Of a DNA stretch of 64,000 bases, positions 18,173 to 26,245 are shown piece by piece; position 1 is the stretch's first letter, and every line of letters begins with the position of its first letter. Below the pieces are notes generated by a model. That model saw nothing but the letters and a program-made list of their open reading frames with translations. It was not told the DNA's origin and made no database searches. Made by a program: the position numbers and the translations under genes. The stretch comes from Gallionella sp. (GTDB lineage Bacteria; Pseudomonadota; Gammaproteobacteria; Burkholderiales; Gallionellaceae): positions 49,664 through 113,663 of the forward strand of contig JAQTZW010000009.1 of NCBI GenBank assembly GCA_028687575.1. The letters run 5' to 3'.

Positions 18173-18937
18173 CTAGTTATTCGGGTCTTGTTCCTTCTGA
18201 AACTGCGCCAGAAGACCAGACTCCTCTTTTGTCAAATCGCGTCGGGCCAGCAAATCCGGCCTGCGCAACCACGTTCTACCCAACGACTGGGAAAGCCGCC
18301 AGCGTTGTATCTCGGCATGATTGCCTGATAACAACACCGGGGGCACGGCTTCACCATTAAAAACTTCCGGGCGGGTGTAGTGCGGACAATCCAGCAGGCC
18401 CTGCACAAAGGAATCCTGCTCTGCCGATTCCGCATCGCCCAGCACACCGGGCAACTGACGCACCAGGCTGTCCATCAACACCATCGCCGCCAACTCGCCA
18501 CCGGACAACACATAGTCGCCGATGGATATTTCTTCATCCACCATCTGGCGGATCAAACGCTCATCCACGCCTTCATAACGTCCGGTCAGCAGCACCAGCC
18601 CTTCATCCGGCTGCGCCACAATCTGCTTGACTAGCGCATGACTCAACAACCGACCCTGCGGCGACAAGTACACCACTCGGGTCTTCGCCACACCACTGGC
18701 CGCCTGCCGCTGCTTCGCTGCCCTGATCGCGGCAGCCAGCGGTTCTGCCAGCATCACCATGCCGGGGCCACCCCCATAGGGACGGTCGTCTACCGTGCGG
18801 TGATTGTCCGTTGTGAAATCACGCGGATTCCATGTCTTCAGAACATAACGCCCCTGCTCCGCTGCACGCCGCGTGATGCCGCATTGCGTCAGCGCGTCGA
18901 ACATCTCGGGGAACAGCGTGATGACATCGAAAATCAT
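18173..18937 (-). CDS. trmD: tRNA (guanine-N1)-methyltransferase
   Basis: SPOUT-class enzyme that methylates G37 of tRNAs reading CNN codons, preventing frameshifting. 254 residues. Recognisable segments: [13 protein letters not shown] at the N-terminus, [13 protein letters not shown] (SAM/substrate contact region near 57-70), [13 protein letters not shown], and the knot motif [18 protein letters not shown] near residue 135. The C-terminal domain ends with the [11 protein letters not shown] segment. Third gene of the ribosomal operon, 3 bases after rimM. Confidence 0.97.
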   Translation of the reverse strand: MIFDVITLFPEMFDALTQCGITRRAAEQGRYVLKTWNPRDFTTDNHRTVDDRPYGGGPGMVMLAEPLAAAIRAAKQRQAASGVAKTRVVYLSPQGRLLSHALVKQIVAQPDEGLVLLTGRYEGVDERLIRQMVDEEISIGDYVLSGGELAAMVLMDSLVRQLPGVLGDAESAEQDSFVQGLLDCPHYTRPEVFNGEAVPPVLLSGNHAEIQRWRLSQSLGRTWLRRPDLLARRDLTKEESGLLAQFQKEQDPNN

Positions 18938-18940
18938 GAC

Positions 18941-19435
18941 TCAATAATCCGCCAACCAGTCCACCTGGATGCGTTTCTCCGCCAAATCCACCTGCTTGAT
19001 GACATCTTCCAGGAACGGAATCAGCACATCCTTGCCGCTACCGCGCACCACTAATATGTCGTTGGCACCGGTTTCCAGCAACTCGGCCACCGTGCCCAAT
19101 GACTCACCGGCCTCGTTCACCACTGACATACCGATCAAGTCGGCCCAGTAGTATTCGCCCTCTTCCTCTTCCGGCAGGCTGCTGCGCGGCACTGCCACCA
19201 GCAAGCCTTTCAGCTTTTCGGCCAGATTACGATCATCGCAGTCGGAGAACTGGGCTACCAGAGTCTTGCCGTGCACCTCGCATTGACCAACCTCAACCTC
19301 GCGCCAAGGGCCGTTTTCCCGCCCGAGAAACCAGGTGTCGTAGTCCATCAGACTGTCGACATATTCGCTGAACGGCTGAATCTTGACCCAACCGCGAATA
19401 CCGAAAGCCGATGCCACACGGCCCATGACGGCCAT
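18941..19435 (-). CDS. rimM: Ribosome maturation factor RimM
   Basis: Assembly factor that binds S19 and assists maturation of the 30S head. About 164 residues from the ATG at 19435 (MAVMGRVASAFGIRGWVKI). The N-terminal beta-barrel contains GRVASAFGIRGWVKI and the C-terminal PRC-barrel contains YYWADLIGMSV and DVLIPFLEDVIKQVDLAEK. The open frame extends upstream to 19501 but that part overlaps rpsP, so I start after the rpsP stop; the second ATG at 19426 is possible. The gene sits between rpsP and trmD as usual. Confidence 0.94.
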   Translation of the reverse strand: MAVMGRVASAFGIRGWVKIQPFSEYVDSLMDYDTWFLGRENGPWREVEVGQCEVHGKTLVAQFSDCDDRNLAEKLKGLLVAVPRSSLPEEEEGEYYWADLIGMSVVNEAGESLGTVAELLETGANDILVVRGSGKDVLIPFLEDVIKQVDLAEKRIQVDWLADY

Positions 19436-19454
19436 AGGCTCGGTGTTGTCGGAA

Positions 19455-19706
19455 TTAAGCTGCTTCTGCACCGGCACGCTTGACCAGCTTGGCAACGGCA
19501 TCGCTCATTTGCGCGCCCTTGCTCTGCCAATAAGCCACACGCGCCATATCGAGGCGCAGTGCTTCCTGCTTTTCGTTGGCGACCGAGTTGTAGAAACCTA
19601 CGCGCTCGATGAAGCGGCCATCGCGACGATTGCGGGAATCAGCCACGACTACGTTGAAAAATGGACGATTCTTGGAACCGCCACGGGAAAGACGAATGAT
19701 AACCAT
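19455..19706 (-). CDS. rpsP: 30S ribosomal protein S16
   Basis: Small-subunit protein needed for 30S assembly. 83 residues with the standard opening [30 protein letters not shown] split over the first 30 positions, [13 protein letters not shown], and [15 protein letters not shown] at the end. First gene of the S16-RimM-TrmD-L19 operon; the operon promoter should lie in 19707-19945, where I see no clear -35/-10 pair. Confidence 0.98.
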   Translation of the reverse strand: MVIIRLSRGGSKNRPFFNVVVADSRNRRDGRFIERVGFYNSVANEKQEALRLDMARVAYWQSKGAQMSDAVAKLVKRAGAEAA

Positions 19707-19945
19707 AAGAAACCTATCTTAAATTAATGGCCGCGAGGCCTATGCACAGCGTGCGGGGTAACGCCCAGCCTGAACTACAACTGCAATTCCCATCACACCA
19801 GAGAGTTACGCCACTTCATTTCGCCGGACTTGCGCCCGAATCACAAACAGGAAGACGCGCCCCGATGTCACAAAAGGGCGCGCATTCTACGACAACTGCG
19901 GCATTGATAGCAAGTGGCTTGTATTTCCTTGCGAATCAACGAGGA

Positions 19946-20758
19946 TTAGCGATGCAGCAACAACTCAAGGACGAATTTGCTGCCCAAGTACGCCATTATC
20001 AGAAACAGGAAGCCAGCCACCGTCCAGCGCACCGCCAGTCGACCGCGCCAGCCACGCGCAGCGCGACCCCACAACAACACGCCGAACACGCACCATGAGA
20101 TGAAGCCGAACAGCACCTTGTGACTAAGCTGCCAAGGCTTGCCGAAGATCTCTTCAGAATAGAGCACGCCCGATACCAGCGTCAGCGTCAGCAGCACAAA
20201 GCCAACGCCTATCACCCGAAACAGCATCTTCTCCATGGTCAGCAGGGGCGGCAGGCTGCGTAGCACACGCGGCAAGGTCGCATGATGCAGACGCTTTTCC
20301 ACCAGCGAAATCATCACCGCATGCAACATGGCGATGGTGAACAGACTGTAGGCCAGCATCGCTACTGCAATATGCGCCTTGAAGACAAACAGTTCTGTGT
20401 GACTCAGGGGATGATCGGCAGGAAACACCCCGGGCAGCAGCAACGTCACCGCCGCGAGTGGCAGTACCAGCGCTTGCAATCCTCCTATCGGATAGAAGAA
20501 ACGCGCCACCCAGTAAACCAGCAAGGTCAGCCAGACAATCAGCGACAGCGCATTGAACAGGCCGAGATCGATCCCGCCAGCGGAAAAAATGCCGAGCCAT
20601 AGCAGGTAACCATGCAGCACTATCGGTATCAGCGACAACTGGCCGACCATTCCTCGGCAAGCTTCGTCACACTCCCCGCGCGCATTCTGACGCCAGAAAT
20701 AAACAGCCAACAGCGAATAAGCCACAAAAGCGATTAGAGACAGGAGAAGATTAGGCAT
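19946..20758 (-). CDS. Cytochrome c assembly-type membrane protein (YpjD/CcsA family)
   Basis: Polytopic inner-membrane protein (270 residues) with about eight hydrophobic segments, related to the CcsA/CcmC haem-handling superfamily. Features include HGYLLWLGIF near residue 49, HIAVAMLAYSLF around 130 with a conserved histidine, and the WQLSHKVLFGFISWCVFGVLL region near 215, whose histidine is the second haem-ligand candidate. The tryptophan-rich WWD motif of full cytochrome c synthases is not present, so it is the YpjD-like branch; in E. coli ypjD also neighbours ffh and the rpsP operon, matching this order. It is divergent from ffh with about 70 bases between starts. Confidence 0.85.
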   Translation of the reverse strand: MPNLLLSLIAFVAYSLLAVYFWRQNARGECDEACRGMVGQLSLIPIVLHGYLLWLGIFSAGGIDLGLFNALSLIVWLTLLVYWVARFFYPIGGLQALVLPLAAVTLLLPGVFPADHPLSHTELFVFKAHIAVAMLAYSLFTIAMLHAVMISLVEKRLHHATLPRVLRSLPPLLTMEKMLFRVIGVGFVLLTLTLVSGVLYSEEIFGKPWQLSHKVLFGFISWCVFGVLLWGRAARGWRGRLAVRWTVAGFLFLIMAYLGSKFVLELLLHR

Positions 20759-20826
20759 TTTCAGTCAGGATGTTTTAGACTTCGCAGATTCTACATCATT
20801 TGCTTTGATAACCAACAAGGACGGAC

Positions 20827-22179
20827 ATGCTGGACAATCTGACGCAACGCCTTTCCGGTGTCATTAAAAACCTGCGCGGTCAGGCTCGCCTGACCGAAAG
20901 CAACATTCAGGATGCCCTGCGCGAAGTACGCATGGCGCTGCTCGAAGCCGACGTGGCACTGCCCGTCGTCAAGGATTTCGCCGCACAGGTGAAACAGGCC
21001 GCGATGGGACAGGAAGTCATCGGCAACCTGAACCCCGGCCAGGCCTTCATCGGCGTAGTGCATCGCGAACTGACAAAACTGATGGGCGAGCACAACGATG
21101 CGCTCAACCTCGCCATCACTCCGCCCGCCGTGATCCTGATGGCCGGCCTGCAGGGCGCGGGCAAGACCACCACCAGCGGCAAGCTGGCCAAACTACTGCG
21201 CGACCAGCAGAAAAAAAAGGTGCTGCTGGTGTCCTGCGACGTTTACCGTCCGGCGGCGATCGAACAGTTGCGCACCCTGGCTGCGCAACTGGAGATAGAT
21301 TTCTACGCCTCCGACATCTCGCAAAAGCCTCAGGACATCGCGCTGGCCGCGCTGGATTACGCCCGCAAGCACTATCACGATGTGCTGATCGTGGACACCG
21401 CTGGTCGCCTGGCGATAGACGAAGCGATGATGGCCGAGATCAAACAGCTGCACGCCGGCTTGAAGCCTATCGAGACGCTGTTCGTGGTGGACGCGATGAC
21501 CGGTCAGGACGCAGTGAACACCGCCAAAGCATTCGGCGAAGCGCTGCCGCTGACCGGCGTGGTCCTCACCAAGCTGGATGGCGATGCGCGCGGCGGCGCG
21601 GCGCTGTCGGTGCGCCATGTCACCGGCAAGCCGATCAAGTTCATCGGCGTCAGCGAGAAACCCAATGGCCTGGAGCCGTTCCACCCCGAGCGCATGGCCT
21701 CTCGCGTGCTGGGCATGGGCGACGTGCTGTCGCTGCTGGAGGAAGCCCAGCGTGGCGTGGACGTGCAGGAAGCCGAGAAGTTGGCCAAAAAGGTCAAGTC
21801 CGGTCAGGGCTTCGACCTCAACGATTTCAAGATGCAGATGGTGCAGATGCGCAAGATGGGCGGCGTGTCGGCGCTACTCGATAAGCTGCCCGCGCAACTC
21901 AGCAAGGCCGCGACCGACTCCAAGGTGGACGACAAGGCCATCAGCCGGCTGGAAGGCATCATCAATTCGATGACCCCGCTGGAGCGCAGCAAGCCCGAGC
22001 TCATCAAGGCCTCGCGCAAGCGCCGTATCGCCATGGGCGCGGGCGTGCAGGTGATGCACGTGAACCAACTGCTCAAACAGTTCGAACAGACGCAATCCAT
22101 GATGAAGATGTTCAGCAAGGGCGGCGGCATGGCCAAGATGATGCGCAACATGGCCGGCAAGATTCCCGGCATGCGCTGA
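20827..22179 (+). CDS. ffh: Signal recognition particle protein Ffh
   Basis: GTPase that with 4.5S RNA targets nascent membrane proteins to FtsY and SecYEG. 450 residues. N domain (LDNLTQRLSGVIKNLRG), G domain with P-loop GLQGAGKTTTSGKLA near residue 105, DVYRPAAIEQL, DTAGR and TKLDGDARGGAALS, and the methionine-rich M domain (about 300-450) ending with MMRNMAGKIPGMR. Complete. It is divergent from the YpjD-like gene and followed by cbbY at 33 bases. Confidence 0.98.
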   Translation: MLDNLTQRLSGVIKNLRGQARLTESNIQDALREVRMALLEADVALPVVKDFAAQVKQAAMGQEVIGNLNPGQAFIGVVHRELTKLMGEHNDALNLAITPPAVILMAGLQGAGKTTTSGKLAKLLRDQQKKKVLLVSCDVYRPAAIEQLRTLAAQLEIDFYASDISQKPQDIALAALDYARKHYHDVLIVDTAGRLAIDEAMMAEIKQLHAGLKPIETLFVVDAMTGQDAVNTAKAFGEALPLTGVVLTKLDGDARGGAALSVRHVTGKPIKFIGVSEKPNGLEPFHPERMASRVLGMGDVLSLLEEAQRGVDVQEAEKLAKKVKSGQGFDLNDFKMQMVQMRKMGGVSALLDKLPAQLSKAATDSKVDDKAISRLEGIINSMTPLERSKPELIKASRKRRIAMGAGVQVMHVNQLLKQFEQTQSMMKMFSKGGGMAKMMRNMAGKIPGMR

Positions 22180-22212
22180 ACACACTGTTAATTTTCTACA
22201 CGAGGGACAAAC

Positions 22213-22917
22213 ATGACTATCAAAGCCATTATTTTTGACGTGGACGGAACGCTGGCCGACACCGAGGACGGCCACCGCAGATCGTTCAACAAGGCCTTCG
22301 CCGAGAGCGGATTGGATTGGGAGTGGGATGATGCGCTGTACAACAAGCTGCTCAAGGTGACCGGCGGTAAAGAACGCATCAAGTATTTCGTCAGCGACTT
22401 TCTGACCGGCTATGAAAAGCCCGCCGATTTCGACGACTTCGTCAAAAAACTGCATGCGCTGAAGACCGTGCATTACACCACCATGCTGGGCGAAGGCCAC
22501 ATCCCGCTGCGCCCCGGCGTCAAACAGCTGATCGAAGACGCTCACAAAGCTGGCATCACGCTGGCGATCTCCACCACCACCACGCCGGAGAACGTCGCCG
22601 CATTACTACAAGTGACACTGGGCAAGGACTGGCAAGATTACTTCGCAGCCAACGGCTGCGGCGACATCGTGCCACTGAAGAAACCCGCGCCGGACATCTA
22701 TTTCTGGGTACTCGAAAAGCTGGGCCTCGACGCCGCCGACTGCATCGCGCTGGAAGATTCCGAGAACGGCATCCGCTCCAGCCTGGCCGCCGGCATCAAG
22801 ACCTACGTGACCACCAACAAATACACCCGCGAACAGGATTTCACCGGCGCCGCCGGCGTGTTCGATGACCTGAGCGACCTGCAGGGCTTCTATCGCGCCA
22901 GCGGTCTGCCGTTGTAA
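22213..22917 (+). CDS. HAD-family phosphatase, CbbY type
   Basis: Haloacid-dehalogenase phosphatase of the CbbY/CbbZ group, 234 residues. Motif I is FDVDGTLADTE at the N-terminus, followed by the helical cap with GGKERIKYF, motif II serine/threonine in LAISTTTTPENV, the lysine in LKKPAPDIYFWVL and motif IV in CIALEDSENGIRSS. CbbY dephosphorylates xylulose-1,5-bisphosphate, a misfire product that inhibits RuBisCO, so the gene hints at a Calvin cycle; no RuBisCO genes lie in the window, so substrate is inferred. Preceded by a purine-rich ribosome site (CGAGGGACAAAC) and followed by an intrinsic terminator. Confidence 0.88.
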   Translation: MTIKAIIFDVDGTLADTEDGHRRSFNKAFAESGLDWEWDDALYNKLLKVTGGKERIKYFVSDFLTGYEKPADFDDFVKKLHALKTVHYTTMLGEGHIPLRPGVKQLIEDAHKAGITLAISTTTTPENVAALLQVTLGKDWQDYFAANGCGDIVPLKKPAPDIYFWVLEKLGLDAADCIALEDSENGIRSSLAAGIKTYVTTNKYTREQDFTGAAGVFDDLSDLQGFYRASGLPL

Positions 22918-22940
22918 TCACGACGACCCGCTGACCAAGC

Positions 22941-22972
22941 AAATGGCCGACGCGCGAGCGCCGGCCATTTTT
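22941..22972 (+). terminator. Intrinsic terminator after the cbbY-like gene
   Basis: A 9-bp stem (22941-22949 with 22962-22970, core ATGGCCG/CGGCCAT) extended by two more pairs across one mismatch, running into a T-run at 22968-22972. Confidence 0.75.
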
Positions 22973-22999
22973 CTTGCCAATCACCCTGTTGCTCACAAG

Positions 23000-23137
23000 G
23001 GAACTTTTCGCACTAGCCTCTCTCTACGGCTATGCCGGCGTAATGCCGGGGCGCGCTACCCGCCTCCTCCGGCGCGCCAGTCTGACACCCTGTCAGACCG
23101 ATTGGCCCCTGCAGCCCCCTCTGCAGGGGCTTTTTTT
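23000..23137 (+). ncRNA. Candidate small RNA with CCUCCUCC hairpin loop
   Basis: The region between two + strand terminators holds three consecutive hairpins. The first is GGCGCGC/GCGCGCC (23050-23056 with 23072-23078), whose 15-base loop contains CCTCCTCC (23063-23070), a perfect anti-Shine-Dalgarno. The second is GTCTGAC/GTCAGAC (23080-23086 with 23092-23098). The third is the terminator 23105-23137. No open frame of note crosses it. The architecture parallels the locus at 10946-11039 and resembles described CCUCC-loop small RNAs in other proteobacteria. The 5' end is unknown and I found no convincing promoter; it could also be processed from read-through of the cbbY transcript. Confidence 0.6.
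23105..23137 (+). terminator. Strong intrinsic terminator
   Basis: Perfect 10-bp stem GCCCCTGCAG (23105-23114) with its complement at 23121-23130, six-base loop, seven T at 23131-23137. It shares the outer GCCCCTG/CAGGGGC pairs with the terminator at 11007-11039. Confidence 0.92.
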
Positions 23138-23157
23138 CGCCGGACAAGGCTGGGTCA

Positions 23158-24225
23158 TCAGTAGTCCGTATAGCCCTTCTCGCCCGGCGTGTAGAAGGTG
23201 TCGAAATCCGGGGCGGTCAGGTCGCCGCAATTGCGCAGTTTTTCGACCAGATCGGGATTGGAGATGAACGGCCTGCCAAACGCTACCAGGTCGCCCATCC
23301 CCACTTTCAGATCCGCATCGGCACGTGCGCGGTCGTAACCGCCGGACAGGATATATCTGCCCGCGAAGGTGGCGCGTATCACGGCCTTGAGCGCCGGGCT
23401 GACTTCTGGCGCGCCCATCGCGCTGTGATCCACCACATGGATGTAGACCAGCCCGATGCCGTTCAATTCGCGCATCAACCGCTCGTACATCGCATCCATC
23501 TCCGCATCCGCCGCCGTGCCGTTGAACACGCCGTACGGCGAAATGCGCATACCGACCCGTTCACCGCCGATGGCCGCGACGGTCGCCCTGGCGATTTCCA
23601 CAGCGAAACGGATGCGGTTCTCGATGCTGCCGCCCCATCGGTCGGTGCGCTGATTGGTCGCCGTGTTGAGGAACTGGTCTATCAGGTAGCCGTTCGCAGC
23701 ATGCAGCTCAACCCCGTCGAAACCTGCCTCGACCGCACGCTTTGCCGCCGTCGCGAATTCGGCAATAGCCGCTGCGATATCGGCCTCGCTCATTGCTTCT
23801 GGCACGGGATAGTCCTGCATCCCCGCGCTGTCCGTCCACATCTGTCCGGGTGCTGCTAGCGCCGACGGCGCGACGACACGGCTGCCAGCCTGCATATTGG
23901 CGGGGTGGCTGACGCGCCCAGTATGCATCAGCTGCACGAAGATGCGCCCGCCGGCCTGATGCACCGCCTCGGTCACACCCTGCCAGCCCTGCACCTGGGC
24001 ATCGCTGAACAGGCCGGGCTGACGCGCATAGCCCAGACCGTTCTGCGCAGGTGCGGTGCCTTCGGTAATCAGCAGCCCGGCATCGGCGCGCAAGCGGTAG
24101 TATTCCGCCATCAAGGCGTTCGGCACGTTGTCGGTCGCCCGGCAACGCGTCATCGGCGCCATCACGACGCGGTTGTTCAGTTGCAGGCTGCCTAGTGTGA
24201 CGGGTGAAAACAGGGTGATACTCAT
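23158..24225 (-). CDS. Alkene reductase (Old Yellow Enzyme family)
   Basis: FMN-dependent NAD(P)H ene-reductase of the OYE/NemA type, acting on activated C=C bonds, nitro compounds or quinones. 355 residues, full length. FMN-binding start LFSPVTLGSLQLNNRVVMAPMTRCRA, HTGRVSHPANM around residue 100, and the catalytic segment GVELHAANGYLIDQFLN with the conserved His-Asn pair near residue 180, then TDRWGGSIENR. Downstream of the pirin gene by about 30 bases on the same strand and presumably co-transcribed with it; the LysR regulator is divergent, suggesting it controls both in response to electrophilic stress. Confidence 0.94.
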   Translation of the reverse strand: MSITLFSPVTLGSLQLNNRVVMAPMTRCRATDNVPNALMAEYYRLRADAGLLITEGTAPAQNGLGYARQPGLFSDAQVQGWQGVTEAVHQAGGRIFVQLMHTGRVSHPANMQAGSRVVAPSALAAPGQMWTDSAGMQDYPVPEAMSEADIAAAIAEFATAAKRAVEAGFDGVELHAANGYLIDQFLNTATNQRTDRWGGSIENRIRFAVEIARATVAAIGGERVGMRISPYGVFNGTAADAEMDAMYERLMRELNGIGLVYIHVVDHSAMGAPEVSPALKAVIRATFAGRYILSGGYDRARADADLKVGMGDLVAFGRPFISNPDLVEKLRNCGDLTAPDFDTFYTPGEKGYTDY

Positions 24226-24256
24226 GTCGTACTCCTTGTGTATTGAATCGGGTTAT

Positions 24257-25123
24257 TCAGACCAGACGACCGTGACGAAAATCGTCCAGCGCCTGATGGA
24301 TCTCTTGCTGCGTGTTCATCACGAACGGCCCGTATTGCACGATGGGCTCGTTCAGCGGCTTGCCCGCGACCAGAATCAGCCGGGCATCTTCGGCAGCCTG
24401 CAGGGTCACGCCATCCGCGCCCGCTGCATTCGCCAGAATCGCCATGCGCTGTGCCGCAAGGCGCGTACCGCCGACCGCCACTGCTCCGCGATAGGCATAG
24501 ATAAATGCGTTATGCGTTTCCGGCAGTGCAGTCGAAAAAACCGCACCCGCCGGCATATGCACGTCCAGATACAGCGGCTCGGTCACTTCACGCTCAAGCA
24601 CGCCCACCACGCCGTTGCTGCGCCCGGCGATGACCCGCACCGTCACGCCGCCTGACGTGACGTATTCGGGGATCACCTCCGTCGGAAAATCCTTGTACCA
24701 GGGGTCGCACAGCTTGCGCCCTGCCGGCAGATTGAGCCACAGCTGAAAACCCTCCATCACGCCGTCCTGCTGCTCGGGCAACTCCGAATGGATCACGCCA
24801 CGCCCGGCGGTCATCCACTGCACCCCGCCGCTCTCCAGCAGCCCTTCGTGCCCCGCGCTGTCGCGGTGGCGCATCCGCCCGGAGAGCATATAGGTCACGG
24901 TCTCGAACCCCCGGTGCGGATGATCGGGGAAGCCGGCGATGTAGTCGTCCGGGTCATCGCTGCCGAACGCGTCCAGCATCAAAAACGGGTCGAGGCGGCG
25001 CTGCAACTGACCGGTCAATACCCGCATCAACTTCACACCGGCACCATCCGATGTGACGACACCCTCGACCACGCGCTCGACCATGCGCGGCTGCTGCGGA
25101 CTGAATTGCTCTGGTGCTTTCAT
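24257..25123 (-). CDS. Pirin family protein
   Basis: Cupin-fold protein of the pirin family (288 residues), some members of which have quercetin 2,3-dioxygenase activity or act as metal-dependent redox sensors. The metal site motifs are visible: FPDHPHRGFETVTYM (two His) near residue 65 and GRGVIHSELPEQQ with His and Glu around 110. The second cupin domain follows from about 160. The ATG at 25123 has a good ribosome site (GAGGTGGAAG); the frame extends to a TTG at 25141, which is less likely. Forms a two-gene unit with the ene-reductase, divergent from a LysR regulator. Confidence 0.92.
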   Translation of the reverse strand: MKAPEQFSPQQPRMVERVVEGVVTSDGAGVKLMRVLTGQLQRRLDPFLMLDAFGSDDPDDYIAGFPDHPHRGFETVTYMLSGRMRHRDSAGHEGLLESGGVQWMTAGRGVIHSELPEQQDGVMEGFQLWLNLPAGRKLCDPWYKDFPTEVIPEYVTSGGVTVRVIAGRSNGVVGVLEREVTEPLYLDVHMPAGAVFSTALPETHNAFIYAYRGAVAVGGTRLAAQRMAILANAAGADGVTLQAAEDARLILVAGKPLNEPIVQYGPFVMNTQQEIHQALDDFRHGRLV

Positions 25124-25214
25124 CTTCCACCTCGTCAACAAAAGTAAGTGGGTGCATGTTATTCATCTCAACAGAATAGATAAATACCAGAATACTGGAT
25201 AGACTATCCCGAAA

Positions 25215-26120
25215 ATGGAACAATCAAAGCTCTCAGCCGACGACTACATCCTGTTCGCCACCATAGTCGAACAGCAAAGCATGGTGCGCGCCGCCGAACA
25301 CCTGTCCATCCCCAAAGCCACCGTTTCGCGCCGCCTGAACCAGCTCGAAGCCGCACTCGGGCAACGGTTGCTGATACGCACCACGCGCCGCCTGACCTTA
25401 ACCGAGTTCGGCAGCGAATTTCTCGAACACTGTCGCCGCATCGCCGAAGAAGTCACCAACGCGCGCGACTTTGCACGCAGCCGGGACTCGCAACCACGCG
25501 GCCACTTGCGCGTTTCCATGCCGGGCGACTATGCCAGACACCACTTTTCGCGTGCCATCGCCACCTTCATCCAGAGCCATCCCGAGATACAGCTAGACCT
25601 CGACCTGTCTTCACGGCGCGTTGACCTGATAGGCGAGCGCTACGATTTGGCGATACGCATGGGCGAACTGGAAAGCGATGCCACGCTGGTGGCGCGCAAG
25701 ATAGATGAACAACAATTCGGCCTGTACGCCAGCCCGATCTATCTGGCGCTCCACCCCGCCCCGCAAAACCCAAACGATCTGCAATACCACGCTGCAGTGC
25801 GCATGCCCGGCCCGCGCGGCAGCGCCGCCCCCTGGCATCTGACTTATGGGAATACAGTTTGGGAGGCCATCCCGCCCGGGCGACTCACGGTGAACACCCC
25901 GGACATGATCCAGCAATTGCTGCTGGACGGCGCAGGGATAGGGGCGCTGCCCTGCGCTTTTGCGGCAGACGACGTGCGCTCCGGCCACTTGCTGCGCATC
26001 CTGCCGGAATGGTCGCTCCCCGCCGTCCCCGCGTGGGCCGTAATGCCCACCCGCCGCCACCTCCCCACCAAGACGCGCGCCTTCCTCGAACATCTCGAAC
26101 GTTACAACCAGAGAGACTGA
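25215..26120 (+). CDS. LysR-family transcriptional regulator
   Basis: 301 residues. Winged helix-turn-helix at the N-terminus (MVRAAEHLSIPKATVSRRLNQLEAALGQRLL read in two parts around residues 20-50) followed by RTTRRLTLTEFG and a periplasmic-binding-protein-like effector domain from about 90 (GHLRVSMPGDYARHHFS). Divergent from the pirin/ene-reductase pair with about 90 bases between starts, the classical layout for a LysR protein regulating its neighbours. Effector unknown. Confidence 0.93.
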   Translation: MEQSKLSADDYILFATIVEQQSMVRAAEHLSIPKATVSRRLNQLEAALGQRLLIRTTRRLTLTEFGSEFLEHCRRIAEEVTNARDFARSRDSQPRGHLRVSMPGDYARHHFSRAIATFIQSHPEIQLDLDLSSRRVDLIGERYDLAIRMGELESDATLVARKIDEQQFGLYASPIYLALHPAPQNPNDLQYHAAVRMPGPRGSAAPWHLTYGNTVWEAIPPGRLTVNTPDMIQQLLLDGAGIGALPCAFAADDVRSGHLLRILPEWSLPAVPAWAVMPTRRHLPTKTRAFLEHLERYNQRD

Positions 26121-26163
26121 GCGCACGCCCGATGGCCGGTCTGAACACCATCGCCACAAATGA

Positions 26164-26191
26164 TTGAGGCCACACTGGTGGCCTCAACTTT
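26164..26191 (+). terminator. Hairpin terminator after the LysR gene
   Basis: A perfect 10-bp stem TTGAGGCCAC with its complement (26164-26173 and 26178-26187), four-base loop, then only a short T-rich tail (CTTTGTTG). Probably a terminator for the LysR gene, possibly working in both directions together with the purD end. Confidence 0.6.
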
Positions 26192-26245
26192 GTTGTCGCA
26201 AAAACGACCCGTGCGGCTATCCGTTACAACGGCGACCGCCTCGTG

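Noticed and set aside
19707..19945. Open frame continuing through the spacer upstream of rpsP
   Set aside because: The + strand frame here overlaps the YpjD-like gene in antisense and has no family pattern; the spacer more likely holds the ribosomal operon promoter.
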